In this document: piece after piece, positions 47,937 through 60,285 of the stretch
Numbering within the stretch: position 1 is the first letter of the stretch
Layout: every line of letters starts with the position of its first letter
Assembly (NCBI GenBank): GCA_019916065.1
Contig: CM034241.1
Location: 22,521,541 to 22,585,540, forward strand
Length of the DNA: 64,000 bases
From: Vitellaria paradoxa
Taxonomy: Eukaryota; Streptophyta; Magnoliopsida; Ericales; Sapotaceae
Reading direction: 5' to 3'
The notes under the pieces: model-generated
What the model was told of the DNA's origin: nothing
The model's database searches: none
Seen by the model: only the letters and a program-made list of their open reading frames with translations
Program-made: the position numbers and the translations under genes

Positions 47937-50467
47937 AGTTCAAGGTGGACACTCATGATAATGTTCCAATGCATATGCAAGAGATCATATCGCATAACCT
48001 ACACAAGACCAGTACATGCACACACAAGACCAGTACATGCACAACACAAGAGTTGCTTGCTTAGAATCTACTAGGTCTTTGTTTTGGTTGTAACTTGGCC
48101 AGGGGTAATGGTTAACAATGGAAGATATGGAAATCAAAGCACATGTCTTGGGATAAAGATGTTCAAGTGCACATAAGTCCCAAACTACCCATTTCCTTTC
48201 CAGCCCCAAGAAGAACTACAACAAGAAGCTTATTCACAAACTTACAAACTACTCATGGGACATTCTCAAAAATTATAATATAATGCACAGGTCCCAAAAT
48301 TACACAAGCAAAAAGGAATGAAAAACTTTTTTTTTCGTTTTCTCTTTTTCATTTTTTTTTCAATTTTTCTCTCTTTTTTTGAAATAGTGAAATAAACATA
48401 AGCTGAATTCTCCACCCAATATCCTCTCAATATGCTCTCAAAAGTTTCTATTCCCAACCCGCATTCACATCACTAACACTGAGGTACTTTTCACAACCAA
48501 AAACATGTGAGGGTAAGGCTTAAAAGTGTGTGAACAAAGTTAAGGGATAATATATGAGGTGGGAGCCAAAAAAAAAAATATATATATATATCACACACAT
48601 TATTAAAAGGCTTCAAGTTGGTTCCAAGGGCAATTTCATATCAAGGAAGGATAAAAAGGCCCAACAATAGCAAAGATGGCCTAGCATCATGTTCAAAGCT
48701 TACAACAACTCATAATGTGCCAAGTGAAACTCATGCAACTGTGTGTGATACAATTGGTGCATTGAAAACCGAAGTGAAGAATAAAGAGCTGTGATTATGT
48801 GCAACCCCTAAGAAAAGAAATAATAGGCTCAAAAGCTCACCATTAGGGGTATAAGTCTCCACTTAGTCCAATAATGCTCAATTAACCATTGTCAAACAAA
48901 ATCTACTCCTAAGCACATAAGCTCTCTCCATGATAGTCACGAAAAATGCACAAGGTCATAACACACTCAACTTGAATTAAGTTTCCTATTAATGCTTGAA
49001 CAGGATTCACTTATCACTATCTACTCAATTCCACAATCAACCAAACCAAAAGGGTTGACATATAGGTATAAATGTGCTAAATTCATGTATTCAAGTTCAA
49101 AAATCTCAAAAAATTTTAAAATTTTGTAATTTTTAGCACACAAGTCATCATGTGAACTCTACCCCCCAACCTAAACTAAACATTGTCCTCAATGTGAGAA
49201 CCATGATACATATGTGGGTCTATAGTGTGCAAAGTGAGAGCATAATGATGATAATGAGCATGAAATAACAACCACAAAAGGCACAAATAAGAATATAGCA
49301 CAAATTAAACCAAGCATGCACCCATTATTCACACCCATTATTCAAGCCCCTTAAGGCATCACCAAAACACCCCCAACCTAGATTCTACAGCACTCCCAAC
49401 AACAATACTATATAATGGAGTACCAGAATTGAAAGCGCAAGTCAAATAAAAAGGAAAGGAATGGTATTACCTCAAGAGCTTTCTTATTTGAAGAAAACAA
49501 AAGAAACTATTCAAAAGAAAAGGTTAGAGAGAAAATAAGAGAAAAATAAAATGAAAATAAGACAAGAAAAAGGGTTAGTACAAAGAAGAAATGGAAATAA
49601 AATAAAAGAAAAAAAGAAAGAGAATCAAACTAAGAAAATAAGAGAATAAGAAGATGAAAAATCTAAGCTACTATGTACAAATGAAATGAAAACAAAAGTG
49701 TTATCCAACACCCTCTCTAAATAAAAAATAAGCTAAAGCCTTGGGTTCTTTGAACCCTTGGATCCAAATCATGACCCACAGTGATGGAATATGATAGAGT
49801 GTGAAGAAAATCACTCAAAATGAGTAATTTCTTTCTGCCCATTGTTGGGAACTCAAAATAGGGTTCAATTATACAAGAAATTCGGAACCCTTGATACTTT
49901 GAAGCTCAAGTTCGAAAAGAATTTGACATAAGAATACTTAGGGCTCAAAGCATAGAGAAACATTACCTTAGGTGTCTTAGATGCGAAGATGGTGAGTTGA
50001 ATGTCACTAAACAACCCTCAGGAGGGCTTACCCTTGAAGGCTTCTCCAAGTATGTAGAGAGAGTTTGAGAGGATTTGAAGGTTGGAGGAGAGGAAATAGT
50101 GTTTAAAGTGGCCAAACCAGCTCGTTAAAAACGTTGTAGGGTTCCGGACTACCCGTGGACGATCCGAACCACAGAATGGTCCTTTTCCAAGTCTCGGCCA
50201 ATCATACTTACTGTGGTCCGGACCATTTGGCAAGGGGTTCGGACCACAGAATGGTCACCTCTTCAATTTCTATGGAACTAGCTCACTGTAGTCCAGACCA
50301 TTTGGTCTGGGGGTCGGACAATAGAAGGGGATACTCTAAACTTAATTTATGTTGTTTTAAACAACTAAGGAAGGCCTAAAGTCAAATCAAAATCCTAAAA
50401 CAAAGTAAAGATAAAACCTATCCTAATCCTAAGTATGATACAATTACAATCAAGTCTTAAGTCCATC
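47937..50467 (-). other. Athila 3' non-coding region (proximal part)
   Basis: Downstream of integrase on the minus strand. No env-like frame. Features are a polypurine-like AGGTTGGGGGG preceded by a GAGGACAATGTTTAG context (minus strand, about 49160-49195), A-rich stretches at 49500-49640, and a cluster of palindromic GGTCCGGACC modules at 50140-50330 described separately. Confidence 0.6.
50140..50330. repeat. cluster of palindromic GGTCCGGACC modules
   Basis: Three tandem variants of a dyad module: GTTCCGGACTACCC...GATCCGAACCACAG, CTGTGGTCCGGACC...GGTTCGGACCACAG, and CTGTAGTCCAGACC...GGGTCGGACAATAG. Each half-site is itself close to a palindrome and each pair can fold into a hairpin of about 14 bp. 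Similar single modules lie in the LTRs near 34929 and 57377 and at position 62. Confidence 0.75.
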
Positions 50468-51660
50468 TTACTTGTAAGGTGGAGGATCTAAAAGATCCCA
50501 CGTCTCAACCACCGCCACGAAGTTCTCTAAATATGGTTTGAGACGATGGCCATTAACCTTGAAAATGGTGTTATTGCGTGGGTTATGAACCTTACACACA
50601 CCATGTCCTGAGACGGAAAGGATAACAAAAAGACCACACCACCTAGATCGAAGCTTTCCGGGAAAAGATGTAACCTTGAATCATACATCAAAACCTTTTG
50701 GCCAACATGGAAGGGTTTCCTACGAATGTGCTTATCATGTAATTTCTTCATCTTAGCCTTGGCAAGTTTCACATTTTCAAAAGCATCATTTCTTAATTCT
50801 TCAAGTTCATTGAGTTGAAGCTTTCGAAGAATACCGGTATCATCTATATTCTCATTAAATTGCCGGATTGCCCAATAGGCCCTATGTTCCATCTCAACGG
50901 GTAAGTGGCAAGCCTTACCAAAAACAAGATGATAGGGAGACATACCAAAATGGTTTTATAAGCCGTCTGGTATGCCACAATGTATCAACTAATCTCAAAG
51001 ACCAATCTTTTCGAGTGGGATTAACGGTCTTTTCAAGAATACCTTTGATTTCCCTATTTGCTAATTCAACTTAGCCACTATTTTGTGGGTGGTAAGCAGT
51101 TCCCACTTTATGTCTCACACCATATTTATGTATTAGGATACCAACAGGTTTATTGCAAAAATGCTTGCCTTCATCACTAATGATTGCTCGTGGCATCCCA
51201 AAACGAGAAAAAATATGTTCTTTTAAGAACTTGACCACTACTCGGTGATCGTAGGTGCGAGTGGCAAATGACTTCTACCATTTGGACACATAGTCTGTAG
51301 CCACTAAGATGTATTCAAAACCAAACGACTTAGGAAATGGACCCATGAAATCTATCCCCCAATAATCAAAAATTTCTAAAATGATTACCGAGTTTTAGGG
51401 CATCTCATTCCGTTTAGGATAGGGCTCCTAAGCGTTGGCAAATGGGTCACATCTCACACAATGGTTATGTACATCTTTAAACATGGAAGGCCAATAAAAT
51501 CGTATTGAAGAATCTTAGCGGTGGTTTTCTCTTGAAGAGAAGTAGCCTCCACAAGCTAATAGTGTGACAGAACTCGAATAACGCTATAAATTTCTGATCG
51601 GGAATGCATATTCTCACAATTTTATCTGGGACAATACTTGTAGAGGTAAGGCTCATCCAA
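50468..51660 (-). pseudogene. Athila integrase
   Basis: From high to low coordinates the frames give an HHCC-type region (about 51640-51440), a [20 protein letters not shown] block with the first catalytic Asp (about 51350), GMPRAIISDEGKHFCN with the second Asp (about 51195), YHPQNSG and a [15 protein letters not shown] block (about 51090-51030). After a short break [20 protein letters not shown] starts the C-terminal part (50943). It continues with QLNELEELRNDAF and DSRLHLFP. A frameshift near 50650 separates it from the C-terminal [14 protein letters not shown] segment, which ends at a TAA at 50468. The enzyme would join retrotransposon DNA to the host genome. Stops and frameshifts make it inactive. 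Confidence 0.9.
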
Positions 51661-52089
51661 AAGAAGTTGTGAACATTTACGTAAAAACTTACCTATCATC
51701 ATCAACCTTTGCCATTGTGAAGGCATTTGGCCCAGTTCTACTAAGAAATTAGTGATGTCTGCATACCCCGGATGAATGGATTAAGGGTTGGTGGTCAATA
51801 TGTATTGACATATGCTCATCGGGGAAAATCATTTCGTTGTATTGGTAGGTCACTAGGACGCTTGGGACACATGAATTGAGATATCTAGACAAATGGTTAG
51901 TTAGCTAGCATATTTTCTACCCTTTCTTGTCCTTGATTTCCAAATCAAACCTCTTGAGGAGGAGCATCTCATCTAATAGACGGGCCTTTTGCCTATTCGT
52001 GGAAAGAAAAATATGTCAAGGTCACATGGTTCGTAAACATTGGAAAATGAGAACCTACCAAATATGACCTAAACATGTCCAGGGCAAAA

Positions 52090-53220
52090 ACTACCGCTAG
52101 AATCTCTTTTCAGTGGTGGTATAGTTAATTGAGCTTAATTTAAGGTCTTACTAGCGTAGTAAATGGCATAAGGTTTTCTTCTTTTCGTTGCCCTAAAACT
52201 ACACCCACTACAAAATCACTAGCATCACACAAGCTTGAATGGTAAAGACCAATCCGGGCTTTACATAATAGGAACAGTGTGAGCAATTGTTTTAAGTCGA
52301 TCAAATGCCTCCTTGGCATGACGTTTTCCAATCAACGGAAACAATCATTAGACAATAGAAAGCATAGGGGTTGAGCAAGTCGAACTAAGGACTTGATGAA
52401 TCGCCGGTAAAATCTGGCATGTACAAGGAACGATCTTACGTCCTTCACACATCAAGGGGTAGGTAATTTTGAATTAGTTCCACTTTTGCTTTGTCTACCT
52501 CAATTCCTCGACAATGACGCTATATGCCCCAAAACTATTCCCTGTTGTACCATGAAATGGCACTTTTCCCAATTCAGCACCAAATTACTTTCCTCACATC
52601 GCACCAACAACTTTTCAATGGTGGTCAAGCACTCATCGAATGTATCCCCATATACGGAGGAAGTCATCATGAAAACCTCTAAGAAATGTCAACTATGTCG
52701 CTAAAATACTCATCACACACCTTTGAAAGGTCGCAGGTGCGTTACATAGCCCAAATGGCCATTCGTCTATAGCAAAGTGTTAAAAGGGCATGTGAAAGTG
52801 GTTTCTCTTAGTCCTCAGTGCTATCTCAAGCTGATTATACCTCGAGTACCCATCAAAAAAATAGTAGAAAGATTTCCCTGCCACTTTCTCAAGCACTTGA
52901 TCTAGAAATTGGAAGGGGAAAATGATCCTTCGGGGTCACTGCATTCAATCACCTATAATCTATACGCATTCGCCAGCCAGTTTGGGTGCGTTGAGGCACT
53001 AACTCTCCTTTCTCATTCTCAACTACCATAACACCAGATTTCTTTGGAACCACTTGAGTGGGACTCACCCACTTTTGAATCAGATATGGGGTAAATAATA
53101 CCCGCATCAAGCAACTTAAGTACTTCTCCTTTACTACTTCTTTCATGTTGGGGTTTATCTTCATTGCATTGCCTTACTGGTTTTGGCCTTATCCGCAGGT
53201 ATATATGATAAGTACACACT
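52090..53220 (-). pseudogene. Athila reverse transcriptase and RNase H
   Basis: RT begins near 53165 with INPNMKEVVKEK, then a WVSPTQVVPKKSG block (about 53070) and TGWRMRIDYR (52978-52949). After a frame change come KDHFPLPFLDQVLE, a DGYSRYNQ-like block and PFGLCNAPATFQRC (about 52770-52710). At the catalytic site (about 52675-52651) a one-base loss followed by a one-base gain changes the expected FMDDFSV-type motif into FMMTSSV, so both catalytic aspartates are lost. An RNase H part follows with LCDASDFVVGVVLGQRKEE (52240-52185). The other RT motifs are in Athila order. The enzyme is inactive. Confidence 0.9.
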
Positions 53221-53689
53221 AAGGACTAATACCTTGAAGATCAACCCTGTCCATCCCAGGCCCTTTGATGAGCACTCAAGACAACTAGTAACTTCTTTTT
53301 CTAAACTTCTTCCAATCTCAAAAATTATGACTACTAGGAACGTCGTCACCCTCTCCTAGAAATACATATTTAAGTTCACTGGGCAAAGGGTTTCCTAGAA
53401 GGATAAGGTAGACCTCCACTAACGGCTTGGGTTTGATCAAGGATGGCTCCAAAGATTCAAACACTAGCACCTAACCATTGATCACCATTACTTCCTCTCT
53501 AGCCCGCCTATCAAGTCTTCACTTTCCATGAAATTCCCTCCATTTAAAGCCTTGCACCTTTCACTTCTTACTAAAGCTCGTTCTAGGGGATCCTTAAGAT
53601 AGGTCTTTTCAAATACTCCTCACTAAAGTATATCATATCCACCTCTCTGACATCCTTAAACCCTCCCATCTGTTTCCCTACCTTAAAAA

Positions 53690-54446
53690 TGTTCATTTCA
53701 ATGGTCATATTCCCGAAAGATAGCCATCATATCCCCGCTTCTACAATTAATTACACGCATTTGAGGTATCTAGGAATGGTCTACCTGAAAATGACCAGAA
53801 TGGAATGGAGGGATTTGAAAAGGTGGGGTGTCCAACACTATGAAATCAGCGAGAAAGTAAAATGTGTCTACTTGGACAACCACATCTTCCACTATACCCC
53901 TTGGCATTTTTACTGAGCGTAGGCCAATTATAAAGTTATCCTAGTGGGTTTCAGCTCACCTAATCCTAATTGCTGGTAAACCGTGTAAGGCAATAGGTGA
54001 CACTAGCACCTAGGTCAGCCGAGCTTTATCACTGATGTGATCCCAATGTATGCATGAAATTGTTGGACATCCAGGATCTTTATACTTAGGAGGTGTGTCA
54101 CGTTGGATGATGGCACTAAGTTGTTAGTCAAGAAAGCTTTTCCTTGAAATTAAGCTTTCTCTAACAATGCACATATGCCTAAGAACTTAGCATAAGATGG
54201 ATTCTGCTTAATAGCCTCAAGTAATGGGATGTTGATTATTGTTTAAAAACTTCATAATTCAGAATTCAACATCCCATACCTTTGAGGAAATGGTGGCCTA
54301 GGTGTATATCCATCTATTAGTTCTTCATGCTTACCCGACGTTTCTACATGGTTTCCTTCTCTTTTTCTTTCACTCTGTCTCACATTTCTTGCTCTCAACT
54401 GTTTGCCTCTCTCTATCTTTGGTTTCTCCCTCCTTCGCTTCCTCAT
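53690..54446 (-). pseudogene. Athila protease region and gag-pol linker
   Basis: The linker includes a highly basic/acidic stretch and the YTPRPPFPQR motif (54305-54276), typical of the start of Athila pol. About 54000-53690, across several frames, shows the retropepsin-like region with L-P-ITL-type, VDTFYFLADFIVLDT-type and SFGNMTIEMNIF (about 53725-53690) motifs. The catalytic D-S/T-G triad could not be located with confidence because of decay. Confidence 0.65.
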
Positions 54447-54739
54447 TTTCTACTTCACTCGAATCTTCTCCCTCCATTAGCTTTCGTTCCTAATTTAGCA
54501 TTTGGTGTATTTACTCTAAGATCATCGGGTTTACGAATCACCCTCCTACTTGTCAAAGTGGTAATAGATTGCACCTGTTCATGTGAGGTGTTACCTGCAG
54601 TAGATGATTCAGCAAGGTTTGCTTGACCGTTCAGGTTTGGAAGAGTTTATGAAGTGAGTGTGCCACTTTAAGTGGTACTTATAGCTTGTGTCGACTTAGA
54701 AATTTGCCCTCTCATATCCTCCAGGGACGATTCACATTA

Positions 54740-55960
54740 TCATTGATGCTCAATTGATGGTGTATGAATTGATGAAGAGTGTCCTCAAGAGATCTCTTCT
54801 GTGTAGGTTGGAATACAACAGGATTGGGCTGTTGGTATTGGAGTGGTGGCAAGGAGGAGGCGGTTGGAATGGTTGACCCTGATTGTCATTTTTCCACCCA
54901 AAGCCAGGAGGGTTCTTCCACCCTGGGGGATAAGCATTGGGAAGTTGATTTCCCCATTGGTGCTTGACATTCCCACCTTGTGGGTAGGAGGTATTACCCT
55001 GGCCCCTATTCTAAAATGGTCAGTTCTGAGAATATTAATGTAAGCCTGACCACAAGTAATCTCTTTAAGTAAGGAACCTCGGGACACAATTAGCATCATG
55101 TCCCACTGGTCACATGCCTTACATACCATTTGCACTTCAACTAATTTCTTCTTATTCTTAAGCCCAAGAGAATCTAACTTATGTTGCATTGTAGCTATCC
55201 TAGCTCGCAAATCATCACTCTCACTTAATGTGAACTGACCACTAGGTATGGGATTCCTATGCTCAGAAGATAAAGGAGGTCCTATTTCCCAATCATTGGA
55301 ATCTTTGGCTATCATATCAAAGAAGTCCATGGCGTCCTCCGCCGTCTTATCAAATAAAGTTCCATTACACATGGTAGACACTAATTGCTTAAGACTAGGA
55401 GTCAAAGATTCATGAAATATGCTCACTATTCTCCATGACTCAAAACCATGGTGAGGACAAGCCATTAAAAGGTCCTTGAACCTTTCCCAAGCTTGACAGA
55501 AGTTCTCATTAGGTTTACACGAAAAGATGGTAACCTATCGCCTATAATGCTGAGTTTTCTGAGTTGGAAAGTATTTTTTTAGAAACTCAGTTTGCATTTC
55601 ACGCCACGTTCCAATAGAACGGACGGAGGGAATAAAGACAAGATTTGGCTGTGTCCTTAAGGGAAAATGGGAAAAGTTGAAGACATATTATATCCTCATT
55701 GGTATTATGCTCGACACAAGTGTTACTAACTTCCTCAAACTCTCTAAGATGGTTATAGGGATTTCTAGAGTCTAAACCATGGAAGGTAGGTAAAAGTTAG
55801 ATGATTTCTGGTCTAACCATGAAGTTTCCACTATTTAAAGGTAAAATTATGCATGATGGTGTAGATTGCCTCACAGGGTTAAGGCGTTCTCTCAATGGAA
55901 TAAACCCAGAACTTCTTGTGGATCATTCTCCCCATGTCACTACCTCCCCTCTTAAGTCAG
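54740..55960 (-). pseudogene. Athila gag
   Basis: The 5' part (about 55960-55470) is broken but shows FPFSLKDTAKSCLYSL (about 55670-55620), a retrotransposon gag motif. The intact stretch from 55465 reads MACPHHGFESWRIVSIFHES, then LTPSLKQLVSTMCNGTLFDK and TAEDAMDFFDMIAKDSNDWE. After it come a DDLRARIATMQHKLDSLGL coiled segment and a cysteine-containing region (VCKACDQWD) that is the remains of the CCHC region. The gag forms the particle around the RNA. Two or more frameshifts are present after about 55080. Confidence 0.88.
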
Positions 55961-56197
55961 CCTTGAATGAAAAGATGAGGCAGTAAGTGAAACTGTGGGA
56001 CAATGAGTCTGTGGAAAAAGGTCTAGGAAAATAAGAAGGGGTCTTCTAGTTCAGGTCTAACTACAATAACTCTACCTGATCTTAGTTGCATACACTTCAA
56101 GATTTTGACCTTTCAAGTTTTTTTTTTTTCAAGAAAAAATAAACTCACCTAAAAGAAATAAAAAATACAATAGAAACAACCTAAAAAACTAATTTGG

Positions 56198-56215
56198 CTC
56201 CCGGTAATGGTGCCA
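56198..56215 (-). other. primer-binding site of the Athila element, tRNA-Asp type, decayed
   Basis: The minus strand reads TGGCACCATTACCGGGAG, six bases downstream of the 5' LTR end. The expected complement of plant tRNA-Asp (TGGCGCCGTTGCCGGGGA) differs by four G-to-A changes and one A-to-G at the end. Two of the G-to-A changes are at CpG sites, in line with loss of methylated cytosine on the other strand. Confidence 0.75.
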
Positions 56216-56221
56216 AAAACT

Positions 56222-57864
56222 TGACCGACCCTAAAATATGTGCGGGTTCTAACCTCTCAAGTGTAAGAGGGCAGTCGTAGTTTTAACTCGGTGAGTCCGA
56301 GGTCGAATTTACAGGAAGCTATGTTATTAGTTTCAAGGTTATAGGAAATTCAAAATTTATTGCAAACAAGCTCTAAAAGTTCAGTTTAAACTAAATGCCT
56401 AGGGTTTGCAAAATTAAAATTCAAATTAAACAATTAAACTAACATTACTTAAGGGATTCAGCAATTCAAAGTTTTGTTTTAGGTTCTAAACGAATAAATA
56501 TAATTAAAGAATTCAACTAAGTTTTAGAATGTTCCTCTAAATTTCAAAGCAAATTACTTATAGCAAAATTAAATTAAATTGTGACTTACTATTAAAGAGG
56601 TTCTTGATTCAACTTTCAAGTCTAGGTAGTTCCTACTTCACTATGGGATGTTTAGGTTCAAATCTAAATTAGGGTTTTGTTCCGAAAGGTATTGAGAACA
56701 TTTAAATCAAAAGTTAGTACCAGTTAGTTAAGACGTTTGTTTTCGAAAGCTTTTCAAACAAACGAAATTAGAATGGAACTCGAATCCTATTTTTAATCTG
56801 TCCAAAAGTATTTAAACAATTGTAATCGAAAACCCATACCAGTGATTTCAACGAATATGGTTAAAGGTTTTCGTTTTGAATGTTTTCGAAACAAGTTAAA
56901 ATAGGTTTAAAAATAGTAGATCCCGACGCATGAGCTTTTGTAACCCATGCGAGAGGTCGACACGCATCTCACAGTTTTTTCATGAACTACCTTTCCTTGA
57001 TTCGTCGAATCAAGAACTAGGGTTTTTATGCTAGCATTATTTAAATGAAGCGAAAACAATAAATACGCATATAATCAACCAATCTACAAATTGAAATGAA
57101 TAAATCATACTATTAAAGAGCGAAACGAAATCAAACTTACAAGTTAAACAGTTTTGAAAGAAGTAATGGAATGAAACTACAACGATGAACAAAACCAACT
57201 TCTAGAAAATCCATAAACCCACGACAATATTGAAAAAGCTCTCAAAAAACTCTCAAAAGTATATGAAAAGTATGAAAAGTTCCTCCCCTAGTTCGGTTCC
57301 GTTACAAGGGTTATAAAAGGGTTACACAGAAACCTTAAAAAGTGTAGCTTAAACCCGCGCTATGCTCGGCTACTGTGGTCCGGACCGTTTGGGAGGGGGT
57401 TCGGACCACAGAATGGTGGTTACTTCATTTTTCTTCCTTCTAAAGTCGTGTCTTGCTTCTGATAGCTTTCTATCCTCAACTTCCATACGATTTTGACCTT
57501 AAAGCCGATGGATTCAGGCTTTGGCTAAAACACAAAAGTTGTAGCCCTTTGATCTTCTTTCTAACCCAAAAAGAATTAGGTCAATCTAAAATTCGTGAGT
57601 GAGAAGATATGGTTAAAATACTGACAGGGTATCAAGCTGGAACTTCAGTTGCACACCACTTCAACTATCTTGAACTTCGGACCATTTTTTTTCCTCGAAA
57701 GCCACTTTCATCACTATTAATCTCACTTATTTTACCCCTTTCCCTGCAATTAAGAAATAAACACTATAAATAATAAATAATGATAAAACTTTGAAATTAA
57801 CTACTTAAATGCATTAATGAGTATCAAAATGTGGAATTGTAATTACAATTTTCAAGTGTAATCA
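56222..57864 (-). repeat. Athila 5' LTR
   Basis: 1,643 bp; plus-strand ends TGACCGACCC and TGTAATCA. Direct repeat of 33756-35415 with many small differences. It contains the dyad GGTCCGGACC...GGTTCGGACC at about 57377-57408. GCTTA TSD follows at 57865. Confidence 0.9.
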
Positions 57865-57869
57865 GCTTA

Positions 57870-58259
57870 CACACAAAAGACTAGATTATTGGTTCTTTTG
57901 GAATATAAGTTTGTTGTTCATAGTTTTAGATAGAACTAGACACACTATCAGTAGAACTATAGCACACATTTTCAGTATGTCTATCTTGACTATAGGAAAT
58001 GGTTTATTTCTACTATTTGTGTTAGTACATTTTGTGTGTATTGAACTAGACCCAGTTGAGGTAATTATTTATATTGACTTTATAAATAATTTACACCTCA
58101 TGTTATTATGATTATTTATGCTCTTAATTCGAAAATCTATTTTTAGACACGTATATGTAGTGATTGTTGCCTTTGATTACACAAAGAATTAGGTTCTATA
58201 TATGAGTCAATAAATTCAGTGGGTTAGGCAATGGTATTGTATATATGGTGAACATTAAT
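57870..58259. other. target-site DNA of the Athila insertion, no gene seen
   Basis: Continues the sequence that ends at 33755, so positions 33755 and 57870 were adjacent before the Athila element inserted. No coding sequence recognised. Confidence 0.6.
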
Positions 58260-58940
58260 TGTTGAAGGAATCCACGTCCTGATAAATTGGATTGATGATA
58301 TCCCCCTGAGGAAGCTTATAAGTTTTGACTGTGTCAAATGTTACAAGTGGATTTTGAATCTGATACATCAAATAAGTTGAGTGGAAATGTCTCAAGGAAA
58401 ATAAGGAGCCAATTAAATTAAATTGTCAGTAATTAAATTTAATTGGTGGATATCTATATTTTTCACGTGGAGAGATAATAAGTATTTAATTATTAAGACT
58501 AGAAAATATAATTTTAAATATGATAGGAGTTGTAATTATAATTCTTTAGTGGAATGATTTATAATTTACGTAATTAAATTTTAATTTGAATGGGATTAGG
58601 TGATTTAATTATGTAGGAAGCTTTTTTCATATTTACATATTGATCCTTATTATAACCCTGTAAATATTCTCGCTGTTGGCAACTAAGATTATGTTTTTTA
58701 TGATCCCACAATCTTGTGAGAGAAAGACAGTATTTTTTGGAATATAGTAGAAGGCTGTAAGGTTGAGATTGATCAATTGATTCGAAGTCTTCAAATTTTT
58801 AGAACGCTGTTTTTGTAGAGATTAAACAAGAGGGATCTTAAAGGTATAATCTTCTTCTCGTAAACAAAATTAGAAATTTTTTTATCGTTAATGTACACTA
58901 CAGCCGTGATTTTGGGGTTTGTTTCGTGTTCCTTAATGTG
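58260..58940 (+). repeat. probable LTR-like sequence, copia-type
   Basis: Starts TGTTGAAGGAATCC, with an R/U5-like segment (CCCACAATCTTGTGAGAGAAAG, then ACAAGAGGGATCTTAAAGG and a T-rich end). TTAAT lies directly left (58255-58259) and again at 58933-58937, a possible TSD, but the LTR end then lacks CA. It may have interrupted the left part of the 3' copia LTR that continues at 58945. Confidence 0.4.
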
Positions 58941-58944
58941 CAAA

Positions 58945-59220
58945 GCATACTAGAATTAAATTTGGACTTTGATACAAAGGGTTCGATTGTTCATGCTCCC
59001 TGTAAGTAGCCTGCGACCTCTACTAGAACTATGTGAATTCTACTTAGCTTTATCTAAGTTTGTGTAGAATTTTGTCTTGTTTTCAACTTTGACTTGGATT
59101 GTAGATTATCCTTTTGGCAATATATAGATTACTTGAATTTTTAATTATCTTTTCCTTTTAAATTAGGAAAGCAAATATATTCGTAATATTTAATTTAGGA
59201 TTTGTTTGGATTTGCCAACA
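58945..59220 (-). repeat. copia 3' LTR, start portion (minus strand)
   Basis: 58945-59165 matches 33410-33620. The end GGATTTGCCAACA at 59220 is followed by TAAAACCTTACAATCTTCCACTTG, which on the minus strand is a copia polypurine tract of AAGTGGAAGATTG type in front of TGTTGGCAAATCC. Only the first part of the LTR is present here. Confidence 0.75.
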
Positions 59221-60285
59221 TAAAACCTTACAATCTTCCACTTGTCAATTCCATAACAAAATTTAAATTAAATTTCAAAACTATTCTAAAACACTTGAAT
59301 AAACGATTAAAAATACCAAATGGCAACAAAATAAAAACTAAAAATAAGAACTAATGTTCATCCAAAGTTAAAAGTTAATATCTAATATCTATTTTACTCC
59401 CCTTCTCTTTTTTTGTTACTGGAATTGGCAAAGGTAAGGAAAAATAACAAGCATAATCGCAGCACAAATCAATAGTAGTCACTTCACCACTAGCTCCAAC
59501 ATCATTCGAGATTCTTTAGAAAAATCCTCTGTGGGGTATTTTGTGCTTAAAAAAATTTACTAGATAGAAATTATGTCAATAGAAAATACATGATAAGTCT
59601 ATCAAAAAATTTAATTCTGCTATATTCAAACATGTAAATCAATCATTTAATTATTTTAAATAAAACTGAATCAAAATTTATCTTCTCAAATCAAAATTTA
59701 TCTTCCCAAATAAAATTTCAAGGTTTGTGTTATGAGATGAATCAAACTATAAATCGAACAAATTCTTGTGCTTGTGTGAATTTATGACAAATTAAGCATA
59801 TATTCTCCCCATCAAACAAATTGCAAGATCAAAAATTAAATTTGAGGCACCAAATGAATTGAGAGCAATATTTTGATTTTATTTTTATTTGAGATTTTTC
59901 TTGAGATTTATCAATTTATTTTTCAACATTCAAAATTTTCTTTTCTTCATGAATATCACTCTCAAGATCTTGGTGGTTTTTACACACTTATGGTAGGTAG
60001 CTATTTCCTCTATATCGTCTTTTCTAGCGGTGGTTATTTTGATAACTGACATGTCAATATGGTGGCTGCACTCTAGTCCATTGGTAGCCCTTTCCAAGAC
60101 AAGATATATTTATTTTTTTAATTGCTCATCATTATTTTTAAATGCATCAAATATTAATTCAAGTTCCATAGATAAGAAGATGAAAATATATACACATAGT
60201 CAGTCAAATGTTTAAAGTAACACATCAAAATAATGGTAAAATTCATCAAATTCTTCTTTTAATTCATACAAAAATTAGAATTTTT

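Larger units (their letters stand above)
33756..57864 (-). mobile_element. Athila-type Ty3/gypsy retrotransposon, complete but degenerate, interrupted by a CACTA transposon
   Basis: Two LTRs (33756-35415 and 56222-57864) in direct orientation bound the element. GCTTA occurs immediately outside both ends (33751-33755 and 57865-57869), a perfect 5-bp TSD. On the minus strand the order is 5' LTR, a tRNA-Asp-like primer site, gag, protease, RT/RNase H, integrase, a long non-coding 3' region, polypurine tract and 3' LTR. Without the CACTA insertion (11,988 bp plus 3-bp TSD) the length is about 12.1 kb, typical for Athila. All coding parts carry frameshifts and stops. No env-like frame was found downstream of integrase. 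Confidence 0.92.

Noticed and set aside
54302..54626. Plus-strand frames rich in leucine, serine and phenylalanine
   Set aside because: They are antisense to the basic linker of the Athila gag-pol region.
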